Notes: generated from the sequence alone by a model not told the origin. Shown: positions 1 through 6,492, counted from the stretch's first letter. The stretch is 6,781 nt of DNA from Sulfurospirillum sp. (GCA_003978405.1 QNZU01000073.1:1-6781), one strand, 5' to 3'. Program-made: numbers and translations.

Positions 1-1125
1 CTTAGAGATGGTGGAGACAGATATATGGGTAAAGGTGTCTTGAAGGCATGCGAAAATGTAAATACTACCATTTCTGATTCACTTGTAGGTATCAGCCCTT
101 ATAATCAAGCTGAAGTAGATGCAATCATGAAAGAGATTGATGGAACTGACAACTATGGAAATCTAGGAGCAAATGCAACTTTGGGTGTATCTATGGCAGT
201 TGCAAGGGCAGCAGCAAGATCACTAGATATGCCACTTTATAGATATCTAGGTGGTAGCAATGCTCTTACTATGCCAGTGCCTATGCTAAATATCATCAAT
301 GGTGGAAGTCATGCAAATAATAGTGTGGATTTTCAAGAGTATATGATAATGCCTTTGAATTTTGAGAACTTTGCTGATGCACTTAGAGCGTCAGCTGAAG
401 TCTACCACACACTAAAAAAGATCATTGCCGATATGGGAGAGAGCACAGCTCTTGGTGATGAGGGTGGATTTGCTCCAAATTTAAAAAACAATGAAGAACC
501 TATTCAAGTAATCATGCAAGCAATAGAAAAAGCTGGTTACAAACCAGGAGATGATATTGCAATCGCTCTTGATGTAGCTTCAAGTGAGTTAGTGGTTGAT
601 GGAGGCTATAAACTTGATGCAGAAGATAGAGTATTGAGTGCTGAAGAGTTGGTGGATTATTATGTTGATCTTTGTAACAAATACCCTATCGTTTCAATCG
701 AAGATGGATTGAGTGAAGATGATTGGGAGGGATGGAAGATATTAACACAAAAATTAGCTAATAAAGTTCAACTTGTAGGAGATGATCTGTTTGTTACCAA
801 TGAGAAGATCTTAAAAGAGGGTATCGAAAAAGGTGTTGCAAACTCTATCTTAATCAAACCAAACCAAATCGGTACAGTAAGTGAGACGATGACTACTGTA
901 AGATTAGCTCAAAAAAATGGATACAAATGTGTTATGAGTCACAGAAGTGGAGAGAGTGAAGATGCATTTATAGCCGATTTTGCAGTAGCTTTAAACACAG
1001 GTGAAATCAAAACTGGATCAACAGCAAGAGGTGAGAGAACTGCAAAATACAACAGACTTCTTGATATAGAGAATGAACTTGGATTTAGTGAATATCCCGG
1101 AGTCTCTTTGTTTGGTACCAAATAG
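1..1125 (+). CDS. eno: Enolase (phosphopyruvate hydratase), 5' end outside window
   Basis: Enolase interconverts 2-phosphoglycerate and phosphoenolpyruvate in glycolysis and gluconeogenesis; it is cytosolic and Mg-dependent. The reading frame is open from base 1 (LRDGGDRYMGKGV...), so the ATG at 25 is an internal Met and not the start; by comparison with the family roughly 50 N-terminal residues lie outside the window. The 374 visible residues cover the end of the N-terminal domain and the whole barrel. Family motifs, numbered from the first visible residue: GGSHANNSVDFQEY (His104, Glu113), GDEGGFAPN (Glu154), LDVASSE (metal Asp191), SIEDG (metal Glu234), GDDLFVTN (about 260), the signature LIKPNQIGTVSET with catalytic Lys286, and SHRSGE (His314). 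The protein ends GVSLFGTK. It is followed after 4 bp by the FtsB-like gene, the same order as in Helicobacter and Campylobacter, where recA usually precedes eno. Nothing suggests damage. The identification is secure. Confidence 0.98.
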   Translation, partial: LRDGGDRYMGKGVLKACENVNTTISDSLVGISPYNQAEVDAIMKEIDGTDNYGNLGANATLGVSMAVARAAARSLDMPLYRYLGGSNALTMPVPMLNIINGGSHANNSVDFQEYMIMPLNFENFADALRASAEVYHTLKKIIADMGESTALGDEGGFAPNLKNNEEPIQVIMQAIEKAGYKPGDDIAIALDVASSELVVDGGYKLDAEDRVLSAEELVDYYVDLCNKYPIVSIEDGLSEDDWEGWKILTQKLANKVQLVGDDLFVTNEKILKEGIEKGVANSILIKPNQIGTVSETMTTVRLAQKNGYKCVMSHRSGESEDAFIADFAVALNTGEIKTGSTARGERTAKYNRLLDIENELGFSEYPGVSLFGTK

Positions 1126-1129
1126 ATAA

Positions 1130-1396
1130 ATGAATACTACATATAAGAGAAGTAAAAAAAGAGAAAGATCTATTTTAACTCCTCTTATACTTATAATGAT
1201 AGTTGTAATCGTTGCCCTTTTTGTATCACAATTGATCTACGGAAAAAACTCATATCGGGTTTATCAAACATTAAAAGAAGACAAAAGAATCTTACAAAAC
1301 AAAATATCAAAACTAAAAGAGACAAATGCAAATCTTCAAATGCAATATTTTGAACTAAAATCAGTCTTGCCTACAGAAAATGAGGATGAAATATGA
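1130..1396 (+). CDS. FtsB/DivIC-like membrane-anchored coiled-coil protein
   Basis: Small bitopic protein of 88 aa, probably a septum-formation initiator-family (FtsB/DivIC) division protein that would sit in the inner membrane and bind FtsL/FtsQ-type partners. Visible layout: a basic cytoplasmic N-terminus (KRSKKRER, residues 7-13), one hydrophobic helix at about 15-37, then a heptad-like periplasmic coiled coil at about 43-77 (YRVYQTLKEDKRILQ..., KLKETNANLQ), ending YFELKSVLP and an acidic tail. The length and the YxxLKxxKxxLxxxIxxLKxxNAxLQxxYFELK pattern fit the protein that follows eno in this phylum. It starts 4 bp after the eno stop with no clear Shine-Dalgarno, suggesting translational coupling, and its stop overlaps the next start (ATGA, 1393-1396). 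The division role is inferred from family and layout. The fold class is well supported, the exact partner is not. Confidence 0.82.
   Translation: MNTTYKRSKKRERSILTPLILIMIVVIVALFVSQLIYGKNSYRVYQTLKEDKRILQNKISKLKETNANLQMQYFELKSVLPTENEDEI
1382..1386 (+). promoter_or_regulatory. Ribosome binding site of the AMIN-type gene
   Basis: GAGGA lies 6 nt before the ATG at 1393, inside the last codons of the FtsB-like gene. It supports this start, which gives the ATGA overlap and a protein beginning directly with a signal peptide. Confidence 0.6.
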
Positions 1397-2133
1397 AAAT
1401 TTTATTGATTTTGATACTACTTTTTCTCTCAATAAATGCTAGAGAAAATCCTTTTTTAGAAGAAAGAAATACAAAAAAAAATCTACTTGATGATCCGACA
1501 CTACTAAAAATGGCATCATATAACAATCCATTCTCCAAAAATATTGTATGCACTACAAACATTAAACTACCAAGTGACAAAAATACTACAATTGAAAAAA
1601 GCACAACAAAACCAAGAAAAAAAATCTCTACATATAAAAGTGTGGTACCAAAGAAAAAGAAAAAAATAAAAATAAAAATTGAAAAAAAGCCAACCTATCA
1701 AACAGTAGCAGAACCGGCTCAAACATTAGAAGAGTTGAGTAAAAAATATATAGTAGTTGATTGTTGTAATAAAAGCTATATTCCAAAGAGAAAAAAAATA
1801 AAAACCATATCAAAAAAAAGGGTTCATCTTTTTAAAAAAAAGATACTATTTAAAAACTGCTTTTTAACAATCAAACTTGAAAAAAATGGTCTAATCATAC
1901 TAACAAAAGATAGACTCATCAAAAAAATAATCTCTTTAAAGAAAAAAGAGCTAAAACTAACCTTTAAAAGATGCAATAAAAAAATGGTAAAAAACATTAT
2001 CACAAATACTCATCTTTTCAAAAGAGTAAAAATAGATTTCTCTAGAAATCTTTATACACTCTTTATATATTTTAATAAGAATAAAGCACCTAATTTCAAA
2101 AAAATCAAGAACGGATATCTAATTTTTTACTAA
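1393..2133 (+). CDS. Secreted lysine-rich AMIN-domain-like protein (HP0156/Cj1670c position)
   Basis: Exported protein of 246 aa, function unknown. Residues 1-17 (MKILLILILLFLSINA-R) form a short signal peptide with likely cleavage after Ala17, followed by RENPF, a typical mature start in this phylum. Residues 20-150 are low-complexity and very basic (KKKKKIKIKIEKK at 87-99; 55 Lys in 246 residues overall). Residues about 153-246 (CFLTIKLEKNGLIILTKD..., ending FKKIKNGYLIFY) have the strand-rich pattern of an AMIN domain, a fold that in other proteins binds peptidoglycan or envelope polymers. AMIN proteins follow eno and the FtsB-like gene in Helicobacter (HP0156) and Campylobacter (Cj1670c, CgpA). 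Mature Cys are at 53, 124, 125, 156 and 194. Residues 62-66 (DKNTT) fit the Campylobacter PglB glycosylation sequon. Codon use is dominated by AAA, with several A8-A9 runs. An envelope or cell-wall role is inferred; the domain match is by eye and moderately sure. Confidence 0.7.
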   Translation: MKILLILILLFLSINARENPFLEERNTKKNLLDDPTLLKMASYNNPFSKNIVCTTNIKLPSDKNTTIEKSTTKPRKKISTYKSVVPKKKKKIKIKIEKKPTYQTVAEPAQTLEELSKKYIVVDCCNKSYIPKRKKIKTISKKRVHLFKKKILFKNCFLTIKLEKNGLIILTKDRLIKKIISLKKKELKLTFKRCNKKMVKNIITNTHLFKRVKIDFSRNLYTLFIYFNKNKAPNFKKIKNGYLIFY

Positions 2134-2138
2134 TTACT

Positions 2139-2164
2139 TTAAGGGTTTTTAGAGATACCCTTAA
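2139..2164. terminator. Possible shared hairpin at convergent gene ends
   Basis: A perfect 8-bp inverted repeat, TTAAGGGT (2139-2146) and ACCCTTAA (2157-2164), with a 10-nt loop. It begins at the antiporter stop codon and lies 5 bp past the AMIN-gene stop, where the two operons meet. This is where a bidirectional terminator would be expected. Neither strand has a proper T-run after the stem, so it is not a canonical intrinsic terminator. Confidence 0.35.
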
Positions 2165-3287
2165 TGGCAACAATAGATATGATCACTTCAAAAAGAGCAG
2201 CTAATATAAATGTAAAATAGTAAAACTGACTAATAATCTGATTTTGGTATGCAAGAGTTGCAATGGCTACCAATAGAGTTAAAGGCATTGACTGTGAAAA
2301 TGAAAACAACAATCTTTCCTTAAAATTTAAATACCCTATAAAAGATAATGAAGCTAAAAATCTCATTCCAATCATTGCCGCTGTTATCCATAATGATTCC
2401 ATTATCAATCCATCATCAAACAATCTTCCAAGATGAAATGTTGATCCAATATATACAAAAAATATTGGTACCAAAAAGCCAAAACCAAATGATCCAAGCT
2501 TATGTGGTAAATCCTTGTTATGATGAAAAAATGTTGGTATAAATACTCCAGCTACAAATGCACCAAAAGCCACTTCAAGATGTAGCAACATCATCACAGC
2601 AATCATCAGAAAAAATAGAGCCATAGAGAGTCTAATATCTTTTTCATCTTTATCTGAGTATATTGGTATTAGAAGACTTTTTAGTTCAGGATACCACCAA
2701 AAAAGAAGATTAAATGCTTTAAACATAACTATTACTGCCAAAATAAACAGTACCAAATAAAGAAGTGATGTATATAACTTAATACCGATACCATTTTCTA
2801 TAACAGCTCCCGCAATAGTTACAACTACTATACTTACTAACTCTCCAAATATACCTGTACTCATAGAGAGATTTAGCCATTTTGTATCTTTGTCAAAGTC
2901 CTTGTAAAGTGTTATTATGAGTCCTACAGAAATAAGAGGCATAATTACAATAAATATCGTATTGACTCCGTGAATTTTTACAAATGTAAATGCCAAGAAA
3001 TATAGTAGTACCAAATACAAGATATTTTTTTTGAGCATATCTTTACTCATCCCTCTAAGCTCTTTTAGATTTACTTCAGTACCAGCCAAAAACATCAAAT
3101 AATAAAACCCAACTTCTGCAATCAACTCAAAGAGATAATTGTATTTTAAAAATCCTGCAGTAGCTGCAATAGAACCTAAAACAATCTCAACAGGGGTAGT
3201 AGGAATTTTAAAAATTTTTGATATATACGGAGATATAAAGATAATGATAGAGAGGGTAAATATTATAAAGACCGCATTACTATCCAC
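2139..3287 (-). CDS. CPA2-family cation:proton antiporter, membrane domain only
   Basis: Integral membrane protein of 382 aa with about 12-13 hydrophobic helices, matching the Na+/H+ exchanger (CPA2, Kef/NapA-like) domain; expected to exchange Na+ or K+ for H+ across the inner membrane. Family motifs: KIPTTPVEIVLGSI (27-40), FYYLMFLAGTEVNLKEL (61-77, the FLxGLELxxxxL region) and LEVAFGAFVAGVFIP (237-251, the LGAFLAGxLL region). It ends after the membrane domain: no TrkA-N/RCK nucleotide-binding domain as in KefB/KefC. In the unwound core helix, where CPA2 proteins show DD, ND or QD, this one reads GIFGELVS, with Glu149 the only acidic residue there. The start is GTG at 3287, overlapping the bioB stop by 8 nt, with AAAGAG just upstream; this implies translational coupling. 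A conserved topA-bioB-transporter order is known from Campylobacter as I recall it. The family is secure; the transported ion cannot be read from the sequence. Confidence 0.88.
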   Translation of the reverse strand: MDSNAVFIIFTLSIIIFISPYISKIFKIPTTPVEIVLGSIAATAGFLKYNYLFELIAEVGFYYLMFLAGTEVNLKELRGMSKDMLKKNILYLVLLYFLAFTFVKIHGVNTIFIVIMPLISVGLIITLYKDFDKDTKWLNLSMSTGIFGELVSIVVVTIAGAVIENGIGIKLYTSLLYLVLFILAVIVMFKAFNLLFWWYPELKSLLIPIYSDKDEKDIRLSMALFFLMIAVMMLLHLEVAFGAFVAGVFIPTFFHHNKDLPHKLGSFGFGFLVPIFFVYIGSTFHLGRLFDDGLIMESLWITAAMIGMRFLASLSFIGYLNFKERLLFSFSQSMPLTLLVAIATLAYQNQIISQFYYFTFILAALFEVIISIVAIKGISKNP

Positions 3288-4119
3288 AACTCTTTGCCAC
3301 CTTCAACCCAAGCTCTTCTAGCATGAGTAAATCTCTGTTTGGTTCATCACCCGATGTTGTTAGATAGTTTCCTATAACAATAGAGTTTGCTCCACTTTTA
3401 AAAATATCTGCGACTCTCTCTTTAAAAGTGATCTCTCTGCCACCAGCAACCATCACCATTGACTTTGGCAAGGCCTCTCTTGTTTTCCTTATCCATAAAA
3501 GTGCCTCATCAATATCTATATTTTTTTCTAGAGGCAATGCACTGTTTGGATGGTAAAAATTCATAGCTACACTCACAGGATCAAGTGATACTATAGAATC
3601 CAAAAGAGACTCTCTATCATCATTACTCTCTCCCATCCCCCATATACCACCACAACAAAGATCAAGCCCCACCTCTTGGACAGCCTCACAAGTTTCAAAC
3701 CTCTCACTCCAACTATGGGTAGAGCAGATCTTTTCATAATAGTTCTGACTAGACTCAAGATTATGATTATAGCTTCTAATGCCACTATCTTTTAATATTC
3801 GTAACTGCTCCTTGGTGGCTATTCCGTTACATGCGATCATGTTTAGATCAGGATGATGTTTTTTGATGAGATTTGAAGCTTCACAGACAAATTTTAGAGT
3901 TCTTTCATCTAAGCCTCTTCCAGAACTAACCAGACAAAAACCAAGAGCCTGGTTTTTAATAGCTAGATTTGCCTCTTCTAATATAAGTTGCAGATCCTTT
4001 TGCTTGTAAATCTCTATATCTACATGATACTTCGCACTTTGGGTGCAAAACTTACAATCTTCACTACAACTTCCGCTTGAGATATTGCAAATTGCACACA
4101 GGTATACCTCTTTAGGCAT
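3280..4119 (-). CDS. bioB: Biotin synthase (radical SAM)
   Basis: Inserts sulfur into dethiobiotin to make biotin, the last step of the pathway, using S-adenosylmethionine, a [4Fe-4S] and a [2Fe-2S] cluster. With the start chosen here (ATG at 4119, protein MPKEVYLCAI...) it has 279 aa. The radical SAM motif CSEDCKFC gives Cys18, Cys22 and Cys25. [2Fe-2S] ligand candidates are Cys62 (GFCLVSSG), Cys97 (MIACNG) and Cys155 (DLCCGG). YNHNLESS, GIWGMGES and VAGGREI are further BioB motifs. The Arg that is the fourth [2Fe-2S] ligand in E. coli (Arg260) aligns with Met223, as in other Campylobacterota from memory. An upstream ATG at 4149 would add ten residues (MNASNANTEL) and overlap topA by 38 nt. 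I prefer 4119: Campylobacter BioB starts equally close to LCAI, and this gives an 8-nt overlap identical in form to the bioB-antiporter junction. No other bio gene is in the window. Confidence 0.95.
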   Translation of the reverse strand: MPKEVYLCAICNISSGSCSEDCKFCTQSAKYHVDIEIYKQKDLQLILEEANLAIKNQALGFCLVSSGRGLDERTLKFVCEASNLIKKHHPDLNMIACNGIATKEQLRILKDSGIRSYNHNLESSQNYYEKICSTHSWSERFETCEAVQEVGLDLCCGGIWGMGESNDDRESLLDSIVSLDPVSVAMNFYHPNSALPLEKNIDIDEALLWIRKTREALPKSMVMVAGGREITFKERVADIFKSGANSIVIGNYLTTSGDEPNRDLLMLEELGLKVAKSCG

Positions 4120-6190
4120 CAACTCTGTGTTTGCATTTGATGCATTCATAGATCGGTTTCTTTCTTAGAGTTCTGCTTGCCATGATATAATCACACTCTG
4201 GGCATTTTTTGTTTGTAGGCTCATAAGTGGATATAAATCGACACTTTGGATAGGAGCTACATCCATAAAATGTCCCCCTTCTTGATTTTCTTTGAACGAT
4301 ATCACTCTGACACTCTGGGCATTTCACACCCTCTACTATATTTTGTGGTGTTTTAGCAGCTCCACCCTTATCATCGCCTCCGATATTTTGAGTATATTTA
4401 CACTTTGGAAATCCACTACAAGCAATAAACTCACCGTATCTTCCCTTTCTCTTTAGCAGTTCACTGCCACACTTTGGACAACTTTCACCCGTAGGGATAG
4501 CAACTTTTTGACTCTTAATATTTTTCTTACCATTCTCAACCTCTTTGATAAATGGATCATAAAAATCCCAAAGCACCTTTTGCCAATCTTCATTCCCTTC
4601 AGCAATCTCATCGAGTTTTTCTTCCATAGCAGAAGTAAAACTAGCATCTACGATGTTTGAGAAATGCTCCTCAAGAAGTTCGATCACTTTAAAGGCTATT
4701 TCGGTAGGTATGAGTTGTTTTTTTTCTATCTCTATATAGTTTCTTGAAGTTAGCAAAGAGATAGTAGGAGCATAGGTAGATGGTCGTCCAATCTCTAGTG
4801 ATTCAAGCTTCTTAATCAAACTAGCCTCTGAATATCTACTTGGTGGTTCAGTAAAGTGCTGGTTTGCCTCAAGAGAGCTAAGATCCACATCCTGCCCCTC
4901 TTTAAGATCTGGCAAAAGTTTATCTTTGTCACTGCTTCCTAAAACTCTGTAAAATCCATCAAACACTAGCTTTCTACCAGTCGCTTTAAATTTACCACTT
5001 TTGCTCTCAAATATAATCGATTGTGATTCAAAAATAGCATCACTCATCTGAGAAGCTAAAAATCTATTATATATAAGTGTATAGAGTTTTAACTCATCTG
5101 GTTTTAGATACTCCTTTGCAATCTGTGGAGTAAACTCTAAGTTTGTCGGACGAATTGCCTCGTGAGCCTCCTGGGCACCTTTTGATTTTGATTTATAATA
5201 TTTTGGTTTAGCTGGAAGATACTTATCACCAAAGGTTTTTATCTTCTCTCTAGCAGCATCTATGGCCTCTTGGGCGATATTTAGTGAATCAGTTCTCATA
5301 TATGTGATGACACCCATCACACCTTTGTCAGTCTTGACACCCTCATATAGTGTTTGAGCTACCATCATAGTCTTTCTTGGACTAAACCCAATTGCTGATG
5401 AGGCAGTTTGTTGGAGTGTTGAAGTCATAAATGGAGGATTGGCTGAAGTTTTTCTCTGCTTTTTTTCTATTTTAGAGACTTTAAAGCTCTCACTTTGGAG
5501 CCTATTTTTTATATTTGAAGCATCCTCTTCATTACCAATAGTCATCTTCTCTATCTTTTGTCCATCAAACTCTACTAAAATAGACTCGATAGTTTTTTCA
5601 AACAGTGCATCTATTGACCAGTACTCAACCGGTTTGAAAGCTTTAATTTCTCTTTCTCTATCTACCACAAGCTTTAGTGCCGAACTTTGAACCCTACCTG
5701 CACTTAGACCTTTTTGAATCTTAGAAGCGATAAGTGGTGAGAGTCTATAACCCACTATCCTATCTAGCAATCTTCTAGCTTGTTGTGCATTTACAGAATC
5801 AAGATCGATATTTCTTGGATTTTGCAAAGAGTGGTCTATAGCTTTTTTGGTGATTTCGTGAAACACAATTCTTGGTATCGTGTTTGGATCCTCTCCAATA
5901 GCAGTAGCTATATGATAACCTATTGCCTCTCCCTCACGATCCTCATCGGTTGCGATATAGACTTGATCGCTTTTTTTGGCTAAATCTTTTATCTCTTTGA
6001 CAATTTTGGAGTGATCTCGACTGACTCTGTATTCTGGTATAAACTTCTTATCTTCTACTTTTATACCAAATGAACTCTTTGGCAAATCCCTGATATGACC
6101 TTTACTGGCAATAACAGTATAATCTTTTCCCAAAAAATTCTCTATCGTTCTTGCTTTTGTCGGTGACTCTACTATAATTAAATTTTTCAA
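4112..6190 (-). CDS. topA: DNA topoisomerase I (type IA), three C-terminal zinc ribbons
   Basis: Relaxes negative supercoils by passing one strand through a transient break. 692 aa. The N-terminal Toprim domain begins MKNLIIVESPTKA (Glu8) and carries TDEDREGEA (Asp82, Asp84, Glu86, Mg-binding). Then come NAQQARRLLDRIVGYRLSP (134-152), SAGRVQSSAL (163-172), the active-site motif GVITYMRTDS with catalytic Tyr297, EAHEAIRPTN (341-350) and GRPSTYAP (468-475). The C-terminus has three tetracysteine topoisomerase ribbons: Cys571/574/591/597, Cys624/627/644/650 and Cys663/666/683/686. The start is TTG at 6190, preceded by AGGTAG 4 nt upstream; it puts the conserved IIVESP motif right at the N-terminus as in the family, and no in-frame ATG precedes that motif. 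It is the first gene of a topA-bioB-antiporter operon driven from the 6220s, and stands divergent to flagellin. H. pylori topA also adjoins a flagellin gene (flaB) and is reported with a fourth zinc finger, whereas I count three here. Confidence 0.97.
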   Translation of the reverse strand: MKNLIIVESPTKARTIENFLGKDYTVIASKGHIRDLPKSSFGIKVEDKKFIPEYRVSRDHSKIVKEIKDLAKKSDQVYIATDEDREGEAIGYHIATAIGEDPNTIPRIVFHEITKKAIDHSLQNPRNIDLDSVNAQQARRLLDRIVGYRLSPLIASKIQKGLSAGRVQSSALKLVVDREREIKAFKPVEYWSIDALFEKTIESILVEFDGQKIEKMTIGNEEDASNIKNRLQSESFKVSKIEKKQRKTSANPPFMTSTLQQTASSAIGFSPRKTMMVAQTLYEGVKTDKGVMGVITYMRTDSLNIAQEAIDAAREKIKTFGDKYLPAKPKYYKSKSKGAQEAHEAIRPTNLEFTPQIAKEYLKPDELKLYTLIYNRFLASQMSDAIFESQSIIFESKSGKFKATGRKLVFDGFYRVLGSSDKDKLLPDLKEGQDVDLSSLEANQHFTEPPSRYSEASLIKKLESLEIGRPSTYAPTISLLTSRNYIEIEKKQLIPTEIAFKVIELLEEHFSNIVDASFTSAMEEKLDEIAEGNEDWQKVLWDFYDPFIKEVENGKKNIKSQKVAIPTGESCPKCGSELLKRKGRYGEFIACSGFPKCKYTQNIGGDDKGGAAKTPQNIVEGVKCPECQSDIVQRKSRRGTFYGCSSYPKCRFISTYEPTNKKCPECDYIMASRTLRKKPIYECIKCKHRVDA

Positions 6191-6194
6191 ATTA

Positions 6195-6200
6195 CTACCT
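6195..6200 (-). promoter_or_regulatory. Ribosome binding site supporting the TTG start of topA
   Basis: Read on the minus strand, AGGTAG lies 4 nt before TTG (6188-6190). It is the only Shine-Dalgarno-like sequence near and supports the unusual start codon. Confidence 0.5.
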
Positions 6201-6225
6201 GTTTTATTTTCTTTTAATGGGTGGC

Positions 6226-6240
6226 TATTATACCAAAATT
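6226..6240 (-). promoter_or_regulatory. Extended -10 promoter of the topA operon
   Basis: The minus strand reads TTTTGGTATAATAG: a perfect TATAAT (6232-6227) preceded by TGG (6235-6233), an extended -10 element. There is no convincing -35 hexamer at 16-18 bp, which is usual for the housekeeping sigma factor of Campylobacterota, where T-rich upstream DNA replaces it. Transcription would start near 6220, giving a leader of about 30 nt. Confidence 0.7.
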
Positions 6241-6410
6241 GCTTTAGGTGAGTATATTAATTGACAAAAATAAAATAATTAATAATTTTTTCCTATTTTT
6301 GTAAATATTATATTTAATTTTACCTTTATAAAAATTCACTTCAAATTATTTCATAAAATATACAACTGCTTCAAATAACACAAAAAAGGTAAATTTTTTT
6401 AAAAAGAGGG
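6241..6410. other. Very AT-rich divergent intergenic spacer
   Basis: The gap between topA and flagellin is 301 bp (6191-6491); its middle carries no gene. From about 6255 to 6365 GC is near 10 percent by hand count, with many A- and T-tracts, and 6391-6405 is T7 flanked by A-runs just upstream of the flagellin promoter, where it could act as an UP-like or curved element. A 9-bp inverted repeat is noted separately. I see no tRNA or other RNA gene here. Confidence 0.6.
6264..6302. repeat. 9-bp inverted repeat in the topA-flagellin spacer
   Basis: ACAAAAATA (6264-6272) and TATTTTTGT (6294-6302) are perfect inverted copies 21 nt apart. The half-site spacing would suit a dimeric regulator, but in DNA this AT-rich such a match can arise by chance. 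Confidence 0.3.
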
Positions 6411-6437
6411 TTAAGTTTTTTTATATTGGTGCGATTT
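6411..6437 (+). promoter_or_regulatory. Sigma-28 (FliA) promoter of flagellin
   Basis: TTAAGTTT (6411-6418), an 11-bp spacer, then TGCGATTT (6430-6437). Against the enteric FliA consensus TAAAGTTT-N11-GCCGATAA the spacing is exact and the diagnostic CGAT core is present; CGATTT also fits the CGATWT -10 reported for Campylobacter and Helicobacter flagellins. The predicted start of transcription is about 6443-6445, leaving a leader of roughly 47-49 nt. Confidence 0.75.
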
Positions 6438-6446
6438 AGTTTGCAA

Positions 6447-6465
6447 GAGTAGCAAGGATGCACTC
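6447..6465 (+). promoter_or_regulatory. CsrA-type hairpin 1 in flagellin mRNA leader
   Basis: GAGT (6447-6450) pairs with ACTC (6462-6465) and GC (6452-6453) with GC (6460-6461), with A6451 bulged, leaving a six-base loop AAGGAT (6454-6459). The bases CAAGGATG (6453-6460) match the core of the CsrA selection consensus RUACARGGAUGU. A GGA in a short hairpin loop is the preferred CsrA target. It sits at the very 5' end of the predicted transcript. Confidence 0.6.
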
Positions 6466-6475
6466 GAAATATTAT

Positions 6476-6492
6476 TTTTAAAGGATTTAAAA
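6476..6492 (+). promoter_or_regulatory. Flagellin ribosome binding site in a GGA-loop hairpin (CsrA site 2)
   Basis: AAAGGA (6480-6485) is a good Shine-Dalgarno 6 nt before the ATG at 6492. It is embedded in a perfect 7-bp inverted repeat, TTTTAAA (6476-6482) and TTTAAAA (6486-6492), leaving GGA as the loop. The stem is all A-U and weak alone, but its form is that of a second CsrA site placed over the ribosome binding site. Confidence 0.6.

Noticed and set aside
25..27. ATG at 25 as the enolase start
   Set aside because: The frame is open to base 1 and encodes LRDGGDRY, a conserved internal enolase stretch, so the gene begins outside the window.
4120..4149. Longer BioB N-terminus from ATG at 4149
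   Set aside because: It adds ten residues not typical of the family in this phylum and a 38-nt overlap with topA; kept only as an alternative.
5439..5690. 83-codon plus-strand frame within topA
   Set aside because: Antisense to well-conserved topA sequence, hydrophobic because of codon complementarity, and without a ribosome binding site.
6426..6446. Sigma-54 promoter (GG ... GC) before flagellin
   Set aside because: GG at 6428-6429 and TTGC at 6441-6444 are 15 nt apart instead of the required 12, and the exact-spacing sigma-28 promoter explains the site better.
6458..6481. Seven-codon leader ORF (MHSKYYF) before flagellin
   Set aside because: Its ATG is part of the CAAGGATG hairpin loop and stem, and the adjacent AAGG is too close to act as a ribosome binding site; most likely a by-product of the CsrA-type motif.
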